From Capnocytophaga canis (GTDB lineage Bacteria; Bacteroidota; Bacteroidia; Flavobacteriales; Flavobacteriaceae): DNA of 32,467 nucleotides. Made by a program: the position numbers and the translations under genes. This document shows positions 1-8,113 of the stretch, in pieces; position 1 is the first letter of the stretch; the number at the start of each line of letters is the position of its first letter. Location: positions 1 to 32,467 of the forward strand of contig NZ_CDOI01000013.1 of NCBI RefSeq assembly GCF_000827555.1. Direction: 5' to 3'. The notes beneath the pieces were generated by a model. It made no database searches. It was given only the letters and a program-made list of their open reading frames with translations, and had not been told where the DNA came from.

Positions 1-125
1 TCTTCTTTCTTTGAAATATCCACCGTATTATAAAATTCTCGTGAATTAGGTTCATTGCCCTCCGATGTTGATTGGCAACCGAATAACAATAAAAGGGATA
101 GGAATAGTAAATATCTCATACTCAT
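1..125 (-). CDS. Lipoprotein, N-terminal fragment (cut by window edge)
   Basis: Only the first 41 codons are inside the window. The reading frame from the ATG at 125 (a second in-frame ATG is at 119) begins MSMRYLLFLSLLLLFGCQST, a short basic N-terminus, a leucine-rich hydrophobic stretch and the lipobox LFGC, so the product should be exported and lipidated at that cysteine. The residues after the cysteine (QSTSEGNE) are polar but contain no clear K-D-D/E run, so surface export is not predicted. The rest of the protein is outside the window and no family can be assigned. It is transcribed away from uvrA. No convincing TAnnTTTG box was found upstream; the nearest candidate has one mismatch. 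Confidence 0.75.
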   Translation of the reverse strand, partial: MSMRYLLFLSLLLLFGCQSTSEGNEPNSREFYNTVDISKKE

Positions 126-600
126 TGTGTTTTTCCAAAAAAGAGGAGATGAAAATTGTGAACTTTCAAAACATATAGTTTACGATGGTTCAAGTAAATA
201 ATCAGCTCCTCTTGGTAAATGTTAATTAATTTCTGAAGTTTCAGTAGCTTCTCTTCTGCTTAATTTGGCATAACTTTTTAGAATTGTTATCCTAATAGCT
301 AATAAGCAAATCTAAAAAAACTTCGCAATAGTATCTATTTTTAACCTAATGCAAATTTAGCTGTTTATTTGTGTTAAACAAAAATAATATGTTAAAATTT
401 GTGTTTAAAAAGGTGTTTAATATAGAAAATCAATGACTGCTTTATGCTTTTAACTTTCCGAGATAGTTTTCAAAAAAAATGTTTTTATACATTTATAATC
501 TAAGAGTTGTATATGAAAAAAAATAGCCAAATATTAATAATTTTACCATCTGTCATAACAGAAAAAATCACTATCTTTGTCCCCTTAACTTTTTCGGTGA
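126..600. other. Intergenic region between divergent lipoprotein gene and uvrA
   Basis: A 475-bp AT-rich stretch between the divergent starts at 125 and 601. It must hold the promoters of both genes. The only clear signal is the uvrA promoter near 549-579. I see no other open frame of note, no repeat and no RNA gene. Confidence 0.6.
549..579 (+). promoter_or_regulatory. Bacteroidota-type promoter of uvrA
   Basis: TATCTTTG at 572-579 fits the -7 consensus TAnnTTTG exactly. Nineteen bases upstream is TCTG (549-552), one mismatch from the -33 box TTTG. The start codon follows 21 bases after the -7 box, leaving a short leader. Confidence 0.65.
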
Positions 601-3432
601 ATGGAAGATAAAATAGAAGTAAAAGGAGCGAGGGTGCATAACCTTAAAAATATAGACATCAGCATTCCTCGTGAGCAATTAGTTGTCATTACAGGGCTTT
701 CAGGTAGTGGGAAATCCTCATTGGCGTTTGATACTATTTATGCGGAGGGACAACGTAGGTATATCGAAACCTTTTCTGCATATGCGCGTCAGTTTTTGGG
801 AGGGTTGGAACGTCCCGATGTTGATAAGATTGATGGACTTTCGCCTGTGATTGCCATTGAACAGAAAACTACTTCAAAATCACCACGTTCCACTGTTGGA
901 ACAATCACTGAGATATATGATTTTCTGCGATTACTTTTCGCCAGAGCTTCTGATGCGTATAGCTATGCTACGGGTGAAAAAATGGTTAGCTATAGTGACG
1001 CTCAGATTCAGGAACTGATTATTGAACATTATAAAGGAAACAAAATCAGTATTTTATCTCCTGTGGTACAATCCCGAAAAGGGCATTATCGTGAACTTTT
1101 TGAGCAAATCGCCAAACAAGGATTCGTAAAGGTGCGTGTTAATGGCGAGATTCTTGACCTTCAAAAGGGAATGAAACTCGATCGTTACAAAACTCATGAT
1201 ATTGAAATCGTGATAGATAGGCTTTCCATAAGCAATGATGAAACTACCGAGAAAAGACTCCAAGAAACCATAAAGACTGCCATGCACTACGGAGATGGCG
1301 TATTGATGGTTTTAGAACATCAAGATAATAAAATACAGTACTTTAGCCGTAATTTGATGTGTCCTACAACGGGAGTTTCCTATCCCATGCCCGAGCCGAA
1401 TACTTTTTCGTTCAATTCTCCTAAGGGAATGTGTCCACATTGCAATGGTTTGGGTGAAGTCCATGAGGTAAATCAACGAAAAATTATCCCAGATCCAAAA
1501 ATATCCATAAAAAATGGAGCTATTGTCGCTATTGGGGAACAAAAAAATACGTGGATTTTTAAGCAGTTAGAACTCATTTTACAGAAATTTGGAGCCAAAA
1601 TGTCCGATGCTGTCGAGAGTTTACCTCAAGAGGCGATGGATATTATCCTTAATGGTGGAAAGGATAAATATGCTATAAAGTCAGATGTGTTGGGGATCAC
1701 CCGTGAGTTTGAGTTTGATTTTGAGGGGATTGTGAAATTCATCGCCGATCAGTATGAAAATTCAGATTCCGTTTCGATTAAACGTTGGGCATTTGAATTT
1801 ATGGATACACTCCCCTGTGGAGAGTGTAACGGAACGCGTATCCGAAAGGAAGCCTTGTTCTTCAAAGTCAATGAAAAAAACATAGCTGAACTGTCGGAAA
1901 TGGACATTTTAGAGTTGTTGTCATGGTTCGAGAATCTTCCTAAAAAATTAACTAAAAGGCAGTTGCAGATAGCCTCAGAAATCATTAAGGAAATTTCAAA
2001 TAGGTTACAGTTTTTAGTAGATGTCGGTTTGACCTATTTGTCACTCAATCGCAGTTCCAAATCCTTGTCAGGAGGAGAATCGCAACGCATTCGTTTAGCA
2101 ACACAAATAGGGTCGCAACTTACGGGAGTTTTGTACATTTTGGACGAGCCAAGCATCGGCCTACATCAGCGAGATAATCAGCGGCTAATAAATTCATTAA
2201 AATCTCTACGCGACATTGGAAACTCAGTCATTGTGGTTGAGCATGACGAAGAGATGATTTTAGAAGCTGACTATGTGGTTGATATTGGGCCAAAAGCAGG
2301 AAAAGACGGCGGACAAATCATTTTTGAAGGAACTCCTCAGCAGATGATGGATGCCAAAACCACCACTGCCGATTATATCAGTCGCCGAAAACAAATTCAT
2401 ATCCCAGAAAAACGACGTAAAGGAAATGGCAAGTCATTGATTTTAAGTGGATGTTCAGGGAATAACTTAAAAAATATTACGGTAACTTTTCCTTTGGGGA
2501 TGATGATTGGTGTTACAGGAGTTTCGGGAAGTGGTAAATCAACCCTAATTAATGAAACACTTTACCCGATTTTGAACGCTCATTTTTTCAATGCCGTAAA
2601 AAAACCGATGCCTTACAAAAAAATAGAAGGCTTGGAACATATCGATAAGGTAATTGCCATTGATCAGTCGCCCATTGGACGCACACCTCGTTCCAATCCA
2701 GCGACTTATACAGGAGTTTTTAGTGAAATACGTACTCTCTTCACACAAACCCCCGAAGCGATGATTCGTGGTTATAAACCAGGGCGTTTTAGTTTTAACG
2801 TTAAAGGAGGACGTTGTGAAACCTGTGAAGGATCAGGACTTAAAGTTATTGAAATGAATTTTCTTCCCGATGTATATGTTGAGTGCGAGACTTGTAAAGG
2901 AAAGCGTTTCAATCGCGAAACTTTAGAAGTACGTTACAAAGGGAAATCCATAGCAGATGTATTGGATATGACCATTGCCGAAGCTGTCATTTTCTTTGAA
3001 AATATTCCCAAAATTTACCGAAAACTAAAAACCATTGAAGAGGTTGGCTTGGGATATATCACCTTAGGACAGCAATCAACTACCCTCTCCGGAGGTGAGG
3101 CTCAGCGAGTAAAATTAGCAACCGAACTATCCAAAAAAGATACTGGAAACACCTTCTATATATTGGATGAACCTACCACAGGATTGCACTTTGAGGATGT
3201 AAACGTGCTTTTGCAAGTTCTTGATAAATTGGTTGATAAAGGAAATACCGTTTTGGTTATTGAACATAACATAGATGTTATCAAGAAAGTTGATTATATC
3301 ATTGATATTGGTTATGAGGGTGGTAAAGGTGGCGGTCAATTAGTAGCCTTTGGAACTCCCGAAGAAGTAGCTAAAGATACGAAAAGTTTTACAGCTCAGT
3401 TTTTACAGGATTTTGCTCAAAAAACATCGTAA
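601..3432 (+). CDS. uvrA: UvrABC excinuclease subunit A
   Basis: The 943-residue product is a full-length UvrA, the dimeric DNA-damage sensor ATPase that loads UvrB in nucleotide excision repair. Two ABC ATPase modules are visible: Walker A GLSGSGKS at 32-39 and GVSGSGKS at 640-647, each paired with an LSGGE signature (LSGGESQRIRLATQ, then LSGGEAQRVKLATE) and a Walker B ending ILDEP. The UvrB-interacting and insertion regions lie between the halves of module I. The C-terminal zinc module is intact (C739, C742, C762, C765). The first zinc module is not: it reads C254-P-T-T257 then C278-P-H-C281, so the second of the four usual cysteines is threonine. I believe this may be common in Bacteroidota and would not call it inactivating. 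It has its own promoter and probably forms a single-gene unit. Confidence 0.97.
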   Translation: MEDKIEVKGARVHNLKNIDISIPREQLVVITGLSGSGKSSLAFDTIYAEGQRRYIETFSAYARQFLGGLERPDVDKIDGLSPVIAIEQKTTSKSPRSTVGTITEIYDFLRLLFARASDAYSYATGEKMVSYSDAQIQELIIEHYKGNKISILSPVVQSRKGHYRELFEQIAKQGFVKVRVNGEILDLQKGMKLDRYKTHDIEIVIDRLSISNDETTEKRLQETIKTAMHYGDGVLMVLEHQDNKIQYFSRNLMCPTTGVSYPMPEPNTFSFNSPKGMCPHCNGLGEVHEVNQRKIIPDPKISIKNGAIVAIGEQKNTWIFKQLELILQKFGAKMSDAVESLPQEAMDIILNGGKDKYAIKSDVLGITREFEFDFEGIVKFIADQYENSDSVSIKRWAFEFMDTLPCGECNGTRIRKEALFFKVNEKNIAELSEMDILELLSWFENLPKKLTKRQLQIASEIIKEISNRLQFLVDVGLTYLSLNRSSKSLSGGESQRIRLATQIGSQLTGVLYILDEPSIGLHQRDNQRLINSLKSLRDIGNSVIVVEHDEEMILEADYVVDIGPKAGKDGGQIIFEGTPQQMMDAKTTTADYISRRKQIHIPEKRRKGNGKSLILSGCSGNNLKNITVTFPLGMMIGVTGVSGSGKSTLINETLYPILNAHFFNAVKKPMPYKKIEGLEHIDKVIAIDQSPIGRTPRSNPATYTGVFSEIRTLFTQTPEAMIRGYKPGRFSFNVKGGRCETCEGSGLKVIEMNFLPDVYVECETCKGKRFNRETLEVRYKGKSIADVLDMTIAEAVIFFENIPKIYRKLKTIEEVGLGYITLGQQSTTLSGGEAQRVKLATELSKKDTGNTFYILDEPTTGLHFEDVNVLLQVLDKLVDKGNTVLVIEHNIDVIKKVDYIIDIGYEGGKGGGQLVAFGTPEEVAKDTKSFTAQFLQDFAQKTS

Positions 3433-3465
3433 AAGAGACTTTACTTCTGGATAGTTGTGAGAAAG

Positions 3466-3496
3466 TTTGTCAAAAACCAAAAAAATGGTATCTTCG
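3466..3496 (+). promoter_or_regulatory. Promoter of the DUF819 gene cluster
   Basis: TTTG at 3466-3469, a 19-base spacer, then TATCTTCG at 3489-3496, one base off TAnnTTTG. It sits 20 bases before the start codon at 3516 and suggests that 3516-6236 is transcribed separately from uvrA. Confidence 0.6.
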
Positions 3497-3515
3497 CCAC
3501 AAAAATAAAAAGCCG

Positions 3516-4790
3516 ATGGAACTACCTTTTCAAAATGACGCTATTGTTTTAGGTGTACTAATGGTATGCTTGGGAATAGTTTTTTACACATCTTCTTTAA
3601 AAACAAGATTTTGGAAAATATTTTATACTATTTTTCCAGCCTTATTGATGTGTTACATGCTTCCCGCTATAGTTAATTCTGTAGGAATCATTTCCAGCAA
3701 GAATTCGAATCTTTATTTTGTTTCAAGTCGATATCTGTTACCTGCGGCTTTAATCTTGATGACCCTAAGTGTTGATTTAAAATCAGTTTTTCGTTTGGGA
3801 TCTAAGGCTCTCGTTATGTTTTTTGCAGGAACGATAGGAGTTGTTATTGGAGGGCCTATCGCTATTTTGATAGTGTCATTGATCATGCCAGAGGCTGTTG
3901 GTGGTGCAGGTTTTGATGCTGTTTGGAGAGGATTGTCCACCTTGGCAGGGAGTTGGATTGGTGGTGGTGCTAATCAGGCTGCTATGCTTGAAATATACCA
4001 ATATAATCCTGAAAAATACGGAGCTATGGTGCTTGTGGATATTGTAGTGGCTAACATTTGGATGGCTTTTCTATTGTTTTTCATTGCTCGTTCTCAAAAA
4101 ATAGATAAATGGCTTAAGGCCGATAATTCGTCTATTGAAGAGTTAAAACAAAAAGTAATCACTTTTAGTGAGAAGACAAAGAAAATACCAATGTTGACTG
4201 ACTATAAAATCATGTTAGGAATTACTTTTGGAGGAGTAGGTCTTTCGCATTTTGGAGCTGATTTTCTTACCGATTTTTTAAAAAATAAATTTCATGTGAT
4301 TGGAGATAAAACCAGTGCTCTTTCTTTTTTTGGAGATAAATTCTTTTGGATGATAACCTTTGCTACTTTAATTGGTTTAGCATTATCTTTCACAAAAGCA
4401 AAGAATTACGAAGGAGCAGGAGCAAGTAAGTTAGGTAGCGTATTCATCTATATTCTGGTGGCAACCATCGGTATGAAAATGGATCTGACTAAAATTTTTG
4501 ATAACTTAGGATTGCTTCTTGTTGGAATAATTTGGATGGCGGTTCATGTAGGGTTGATGTTCATTGTAGCGAAAATTATTCGAGCTCCACTTTTTTTCTT
4601 GGCTGTGGGAAGTAAAGCAAATATAGGAGGGGCTGCTTCGGCTCCTGTAGTGGCATCAGCATTTCATCCTTCGTTGGCAACGGTAGGCGTACTTTTAGCT
4701 GTTTTAGGATATATTGTAGGGACGTACGCTGCAATGCTTTCTGCTTTCTTGATGGAGTATGTATCTGTTACACAGGGTGTTATGAGTTAA
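3516..4790 (+). CDS. DUF819 family integral membrane protein
   Basis: The 424-residue protein is almost entirely hydrophobic, with roughly ten to twelve membrane helices, and matches the DUF819 (YjcL-like) family in length and motifs. Two related small-residue loops stand out: SWIGGGANQAAM in the first half and KANIGGAASAPVV near the C-terminus. They look like the two halves of an internally duplicated transporter fold, each with a broken helix rich in glycine and alanine. From memory the family is grouped with cation-antiporter or anion-transporter folds, but no substrate is established and none is suggested here by conserved charged residues. Downstream genes follow at 22 and 8 bases, so it probably heads a three-gene operon with a DUF4369 lipoprotein and a sirtuin; no functional link between the three is obvious. 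Confidence 0.85.
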   Translation: MELPFQNDAIVLGVLMVCLGIVFYTSSLKTRFWKIFYTIFPALLMCYMLPAIVNSVGIISSKNSNLYFVSSRYLLPAALILMTLSVDLKSVFRLGSKALVMFFAGTIGVVIGGPIAILIVSLIMPEAVGGAGFDAVWRGLSTLAGSWIGGGANQAAMLEIYQYNPEKYGAMVLVDIVVANIWMAFLLFFIARSQKIDKWLKADNSSIEELKQKVITFSEKTKKIPMLTDYKIMLGITFGGVGLSHFGADFLTDFLKNKFHVIGDKTSALSFFGDKFFWMITFATLIGLALSFTKAKNYEGAGASKLGSVFIYILVATIGMKMDLTKIFDNLGLLLVGIIWMAVHVGLMFIVAKIIRAPLFFLAVGSKANIGGAASAPVVASAFHPSLATVGVLLAVLGYIVGTYAAMLSAFLMEYVSVTQGVMS

Positions 4791-4812
4791 TAATAAGTGT
4801 TTAAATTTTTAT

Positions 4813-5538
4813 ATGTATATGAAAAAAATAATCTTTTTAATTGGTGTGCTGTTAGCCATAGGTTGCTCAAATTCAGGAGGTAACGAGAAAACAATGATTG
4901 TTCAAGGAAATGTTGAAGGACTCAAAAAGGGAACAATTTTCTTACAACAATTTGATGGTGAGAAACTCGTAAATATAGATTCTGTCGAAGCCAAAGGAAG
5001 CGGAGAATTTACATTTAAAAAAGAAATATTATCTCCTGAAATATTTTATATTTTTTTAGATTTAGGAAAAAACCAAGACCAGACTTTTGGTGATCGTTTG
5101 GCCTTTTTTGGAGAACCAACTACCATTACAATTAATAGTAAACATGAACTTTTTGACATTCATGCTAAAATTGAAGGTTCGGAAAGTCAAAAATTATGGG
5201 AAGAGTATTCAAAGAACATTCGTAAATTTAACATACGTAACTTGGAATTGTTGGAGATACAATTAAAATCAATTAAGGAGGGATATCAACCAAAGGCAGA
5301 TTCATTAGCTAAAATCATAGAAAAGAATCAGTTAAGAAGACATTTGTATGCGTTGAATTTTGCGATAACCCATGGCGATTCACACGTCGCTCCCTATATT
5401 GTACTGACAGATGTACCTGATACGAACGTAAAATACTTAGATTCAGTATATAATGCACTTACCCCAGAGATTACAGCCGCAAAATACGGCAAGGAATTGA
5501 AGGAATACATCAATAAGGTAAAAGAAAAAAATCAGTAA
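4813..5538 (+). CDS. DUF4369-type lipoprotein
   Basis: A 241-residue lipoprotein. The N-terminus is a signal peptide ending in the lipobox AIGC with the acylated cysteine at position 18 (from the ATG at 4813; the second in-frame ATG at 4819 is equally possible and gives a more typical MKK start). Residues about 28-110 resemble DUF4369: a beta-rich segment (IVQGNVEGLKKGTIFLQQFD, then the D-S-V-E and G-E-F-T-F pattern) that in Bacteroidota usually precedes a TlpA/thioredoxin domain. Here no CxxC thioredoxin domain follows; the C-terminal half is charged and probably helical, so this is a stand-alone version. After the cysteine comes SNSGGNEK, without a K-D-E type surface signal, so a periplasm-facing lipoprotein is the default guess. 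Second gene of the DUF819 operon. Confidence 0.8.
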   Translation: MYMKKIIFLIGVLLAIGCSNSGGNEKTMIVQGNVEGLKKGTIFLQQFDGEKLVNIDSVEAKGSGEFTFKKEILSPEIFYIFLDLGKNQDQTFGDRLAFFGEPTTITINSKHELFDIHAKIEGSESQKLWEEYSKNIRKFNIRNLELLEIQLKSIKEGYQPKADSLAKIIEKNQLRRHLYALNFAITHGDSHVAPYIVLTDVPDTNVKYLDSVYNALTPEITAAKYGKELKEYINKVKEKNQ

Positions 5539-5546
5539 TTTTTATA

Positions 5547-6236
5547 ATGAAGAAGAAAATTGTCGTACTCACAGGAGCAGGTATCAGCGAGGAAAGCGGT
5601 ATCAGAACGTTTCGTGATGCCAATGGTTTATGGGAAGGACATGATGTGATGGAAGTAGCATCTCCCGAGGGTTTTTCTAAAAATCCTTCATTGGTATTGG
5701 AGTTTTATAACCAACGTAGACGACAGCTTAAAGAAGTTAAACCTAACAAAGCACATCAGTTGTTAGTTCAGTTAGAAAATGAGTATGATGTTGTAATTAT
5801 TACACAAAACGTAGATGATTTGCACGAACGAGCAGGAAGTTCCAATGTCATACATCTCCATGGAGAACTATTAAAATCAAGAGGTGTAGATAATGATGCA
5901 GAGATTTTCGACTGTCAGGACGATATTCTTCTCGGAGATTTGAGTCCATCGGGAGTGCAATTGCGTCCGCATATTGTTTGGTTTGGAGAAGATGTTCCTT
6001 TAATAACAAAAGCGATTGAGCAGGTGGAAACTGCTGATATTTTCCTGATTGTAGGAACCTCACTGCAAGTCTATCCCGCCGCAGGATTGATACACTATAC
6101 GCAACCAAAAACTCCCGTGTACTATGTAGATCCATTTCCACAGATTCAGTCTAATAAACAGCTGACAGTAATAGCACAGAAAGCATCTTCAGGAGTACAA
6201 AAAGCAATAGAAACAATCAAATCACATATTGTCTAA
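5547..6236 (+). CDS. cobB: NAD-dependent protein deacylase, Sir2 family (class III-like, zinc site lost)
   Basis: At 229 residues this is a full-length single-domain sirtuin, which removes acyl groups from lysines using NAD+. Visible motifs are the NAD-binding GAGISEESGIRTFRD (10-24), TQNVDDLHERAG (86-97), the catalytic histidine H105 in HLHGEL, and GTSLQVYPAAGL towards the end. The acyl-pocket pair Y54 and R57 (FYNQRR) is that of class III sirtuins such as E. coli CobB and human SIRT5, which prefer succinyl, malonyl or glutaryl lysine. The segment 108-140 that normally carries the four structural zinc cysteines has only one (C123), so the small domain must fold without zinc. It lies 8 bases downstream of the DUF4369 gene and is probably co-transcribed. 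Confidence 0.93.
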   Translation: MKKKIVVLTGAGISEESGIRTFRDANGLWEGHDVMEVASPEGFSKNPSLVLEFYNQRRRQLKEVKPNKAHQLLVQLENEYDVVIITQNVDDLHERAGSSNVIHLHGELLKSRGVDNDAEIFDCQDDILLGDLSPSGVQLRPHIVWFGEDVPLITKAIEQVETADIFLIVGTSLQVYPAAGLIHYTQPKTPVYYVDPFPQIQSNKQLTVIAQKASSGVQKAIETIKSHIV

Positions 6237-6304
6237 TATGGGTTCCTTTATATCAATATAAAAAAAATCAATAGAGAAAGTATGTTTTCAAAAATAAATA
6301 ACAC

Positions 6305-6312
6305 TACCTTTG
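6305..6312 (+). promoter_or_regulatory. -7 box of the dps promoter
   Basis: TACCTTTG matches TAnnTTTG exactly and lies 32 bases before the Dps start codon. No good -33 TTTG at the usual distance is visible, which could fit a regulated promoter, but that is speculation. Confidence 0.6.
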
Positions 6313-6344
6313 CAACAGAAATCAAAATGTAAATAAAAAGGATT

Positions 6345-6818
6345 ATGAATTATAATGTATTAGGACTTGAAAAGTCAAAAGCAGAAAAAGTAGCCAATGA
6401 ATTGAACGTTTTATTAGCAAATTTCCAAACTTATTATCAAAATTTGAGAGGTTTGCATTGGAATATCAAAGGAAAGAATTTTTTTGTACTTCACGAGAAA
6501 TTTGAGGAACTCTATGATGGAGTGCAATCCCAAATCGATGAGATTGCAGAGCGCATTTTAACCTTAGGATTTACACCTTTACATACATTGGAGGCATACG
6601 TTAAACATTCAACAATTACTGTTGGAAAAGATGTTTCCGATGATGTTGAGGCAGTTAAATTGGTTATCAATAACTTAGCTGAATTATTGAAGTTTGAACG
6701 AGGTTTGTTAGAAACTTGTAATGAAGCAGAAGATGAAGGAACCATAGGTTTGGTAGGTGGATTTATTCCTGAGCAAGAGAAAACGATTTGGATGTTAAGA
6801 GCTTACATCAATGCGTAA
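6345..6818 (+). CDS. dps: Dps-family DNA-protecting ferritin
   Basis: A 157-residue Dps, the usual length. Dps forms a hollow dodecamer in the cytoplasm that oxidises Fe(II) with hydrogen peroxide and stores the iron, protecting DNA under starvation or oxidative stress. The inter-subunit ferroxidase residues are all present: H38 (in LHWNIKG), H50 (in FVLHEKF), D65 and E69 (in QIDEIAERI). The N-terminus is short and has few lysines, so direct DNA binding through an N-terminal tail is not evident. The gene stands alone, with its own -7 box upstream and a strong hairpin terminator directly after the stop codon. Confidence 0.95.
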   Translation: MNYNVLGLEKSKAEKVANELNVLLANFQTYYQNLRGLHWNIKGKNFFVLHEKFEELYDGVQSQIDEIAERILTLGFTPLHTLEAYVKHSTITVGKDVSDDVEAVKLVINNLAELLKFERGLLETCNEAEDEGTIGLVGGFIPEQEKTIWMLRAYINA

Positions 6819-6825
6819 AATTATA

Positions 6826-6862
6826 AAAACTATCTAAAAAAACTTTTTAGATAGTTTTTTTT
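6826..6862 (+). terminator. Rho-independent terminator after dps
   Basis: A perfect 15-bp inverted repeat (6826-6840 with 6844-6858), 3-base loop AAC, followed by a T run. It begins 8 bases after the stop codon. The stem is AT-rich (core CTATCTAAAAA), as is common in this genome. Confidence 0.85.
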
Positions 6863-6948
6863 GTTTACTGATAATCAGTTGAATAATTCAAAAAAATATG
6901 TTGCAACAAAAAAATATTTTTCTCTTTCGTTTTTTAGTAATTTAATTT

Positions 6949-6979
6949 TTTATATTCTGAATATATTTTTGTACATTTG
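6949..6979 (+). promoter_or_regulatory. Promoter of the PAS protein gene
   Basis: TACATTTG at 6972-6979 fits TAnnTTTG exactly, with TTTA 19 bases upstream (6949-6952). The box overlaps a possible TTG start at 6977, which argues that translation begins at the ATG at 7004. Confidence 0.7.
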
Positions 6980-7003
6980 TATCGGATTATAAAAGGAAAA
7001 ATT

Positions 7004-7672
7004 ATGTCAGAGCAAGTAAATAGACCAACTCCTGTTAATGAGGAGATTGCTTGGGATAAAACAAGGACGATTGTCAGCACCACTGATAAATTCGGTACTA
7101 TTACCGATGTGAATCAAACGTTTTTGGATGTTTGCGAATATACTCCTTCTGAGCTGTTGGGTAAACCACACAACATTATTCGCCATCCTGATATGCCTAA
7201 AATCATTTTTAAAATCACTTGGGATAATATTAATGCGGGTAGAAATTTTCACGCTATTATCAAAAATTTGACCAAAACAGGAAAATACTATTGGGTGATT
7301 ACAGATTTTGAGGTAGGAAGAAATATCTTAGGTGAGGTTGTTAGCATCATGGCAAGACGAAGATCTGTACCTGAACATGTGATTAAGGAACATATAGAGC
7401 CTCTTTATCAGACTTTATTAAAGTTAGAGAAAATTGGAGGTATGGAGTTGAGTAACCGTTACTTCAAAGGATTCCTAGAAAAGCATGGCAAATCATACAT
7501 AGAATTTATTATGGACATCATGGATGAAAATAATAAAGACATTCGTTTTGAACATGAAGGAGGCGATAAGAGCATTACCACTGAAGAAATTTCTGATGAT
7601 ATTTTCAGTGAAGAACGAGGTGAACTATCGAAACGTAAAAGTTTCTTCGCTCGTTTGTTTGCAGCAAATTAA
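7004..7672 (+). CDS. Stand-alone PAS domain protein (Aer-like PAS)
   Basis: A 222-residue soluble protein from the ATG at 7004; a longer frame to a TTG at 6977 is rejected because that codon lies inside the promoter. Residues about 20-120 form one PAS domain with the features of the PAS of the aerotaxis receptor Aer: GTITDVNQTFLDVCEYT, then GKPHNIIRHPDMP, and TGKYYWVITDFEVGR. In Aer this domain binds FAD and senses redox state. No HAMP, kinase, GGDEF, methyl-accepting or DNA-binding domain follows; the C-terminal hundred residues are charged and helical, ending in the basic-aromatic KRKSFFARLFAAN. It therefore lacks a recognisable output and probably acts by protein contact. It has its own promoter and terminator. 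The ligand and the partner are unknown. Confidence 0.85.
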   Translation: MSEQVNRPTPVNEEIAWDKTRTIVSTTDKFGTITDVNQTFLDVCEYTPSELLGKPHNIIRHPDMPKIIFKITWDNINAGRNFHAIIKNLTKTGKYYWVITDFEVGRNILGEVVSIMARRRSVPEHVIKEHIEPLYQTLLKLEKIGGMELSNRYFKGFLEKHGKSYIEFIMDIMDENNKDIRFEHEGGDKSITTEEISDDIFSEERGELSKRKSFFARLFAAN

Positions 7673-7694
7673 AATTATCCATACTCATTGAACG

Positions 7695-7730
7695 AAAAGG
7701 TTGTTAGGTTTTTTCCTAATAACCTTTTCT
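7695..7730 (+). terminator. Terminator after the PAS gene
   Basis: A 14-bp stem (7695-7708 with 7715-7728, one G-T wobble) around a six-T loop, 22 bases after the stop codon, ending in a T-rich stretch. Confidence 0.8.
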
Positions 7731-8113
7731 TTATTTACTTTCATTTCATAGAATTATTTGATATTTGTATTTTTATAATAGCTTGGCTTGTATCAAGTTA
7801 CATAATGAAAATTTCAAAATGAATGTATGTTTTTTTTTGAAAATTATTTTCCAATCTTTGCTTTATAATCTTCTATTTTCATGTCTTTTTGCTAATATAA
7901 GTGAATATATTTTATTGAAAATTAAAATAAGAATTTATTAATAATCAAATTATTAGATAAGATTTACACTGGTAGATGTTAGATAAAAGATTCTGAAATG
8001 CTTTCTATATACTTTCGAGATAATGTTAAAATTTAAGATTTTCTTTTCAATTTGATTTTAAAATAGTATTTTTACCCCCATAAACAATCAATTTTTTAGT
8101 AATTTATTTTTAT
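7731..8113. other. AT-rich non-coding gap before the pyrophosphatase gene
   Basis: About 380 bp with no plausible gene on either strand. It should contain the promoter of the pyrophosphatase gene, but no TTTG-N19-TAnnTTTG pair of good quality was found; TATTTTTA at 8067-8074 is the nearest and is weak. The unusual length of this untranslated or promoter region could mean a long leader. Confidence 0.5.

Noticed and set aside
5848-6141. 97-codon minus-strand frame
   Set aside because: Antisense to the sirtuin gene, with no start context and no recognisable domain.
6977-7003. TTG start giving nine extra residues to the PAS protein
   Set aside because: The TTG is part of the -7 box TACATTTG; transcription would start downstream of it.
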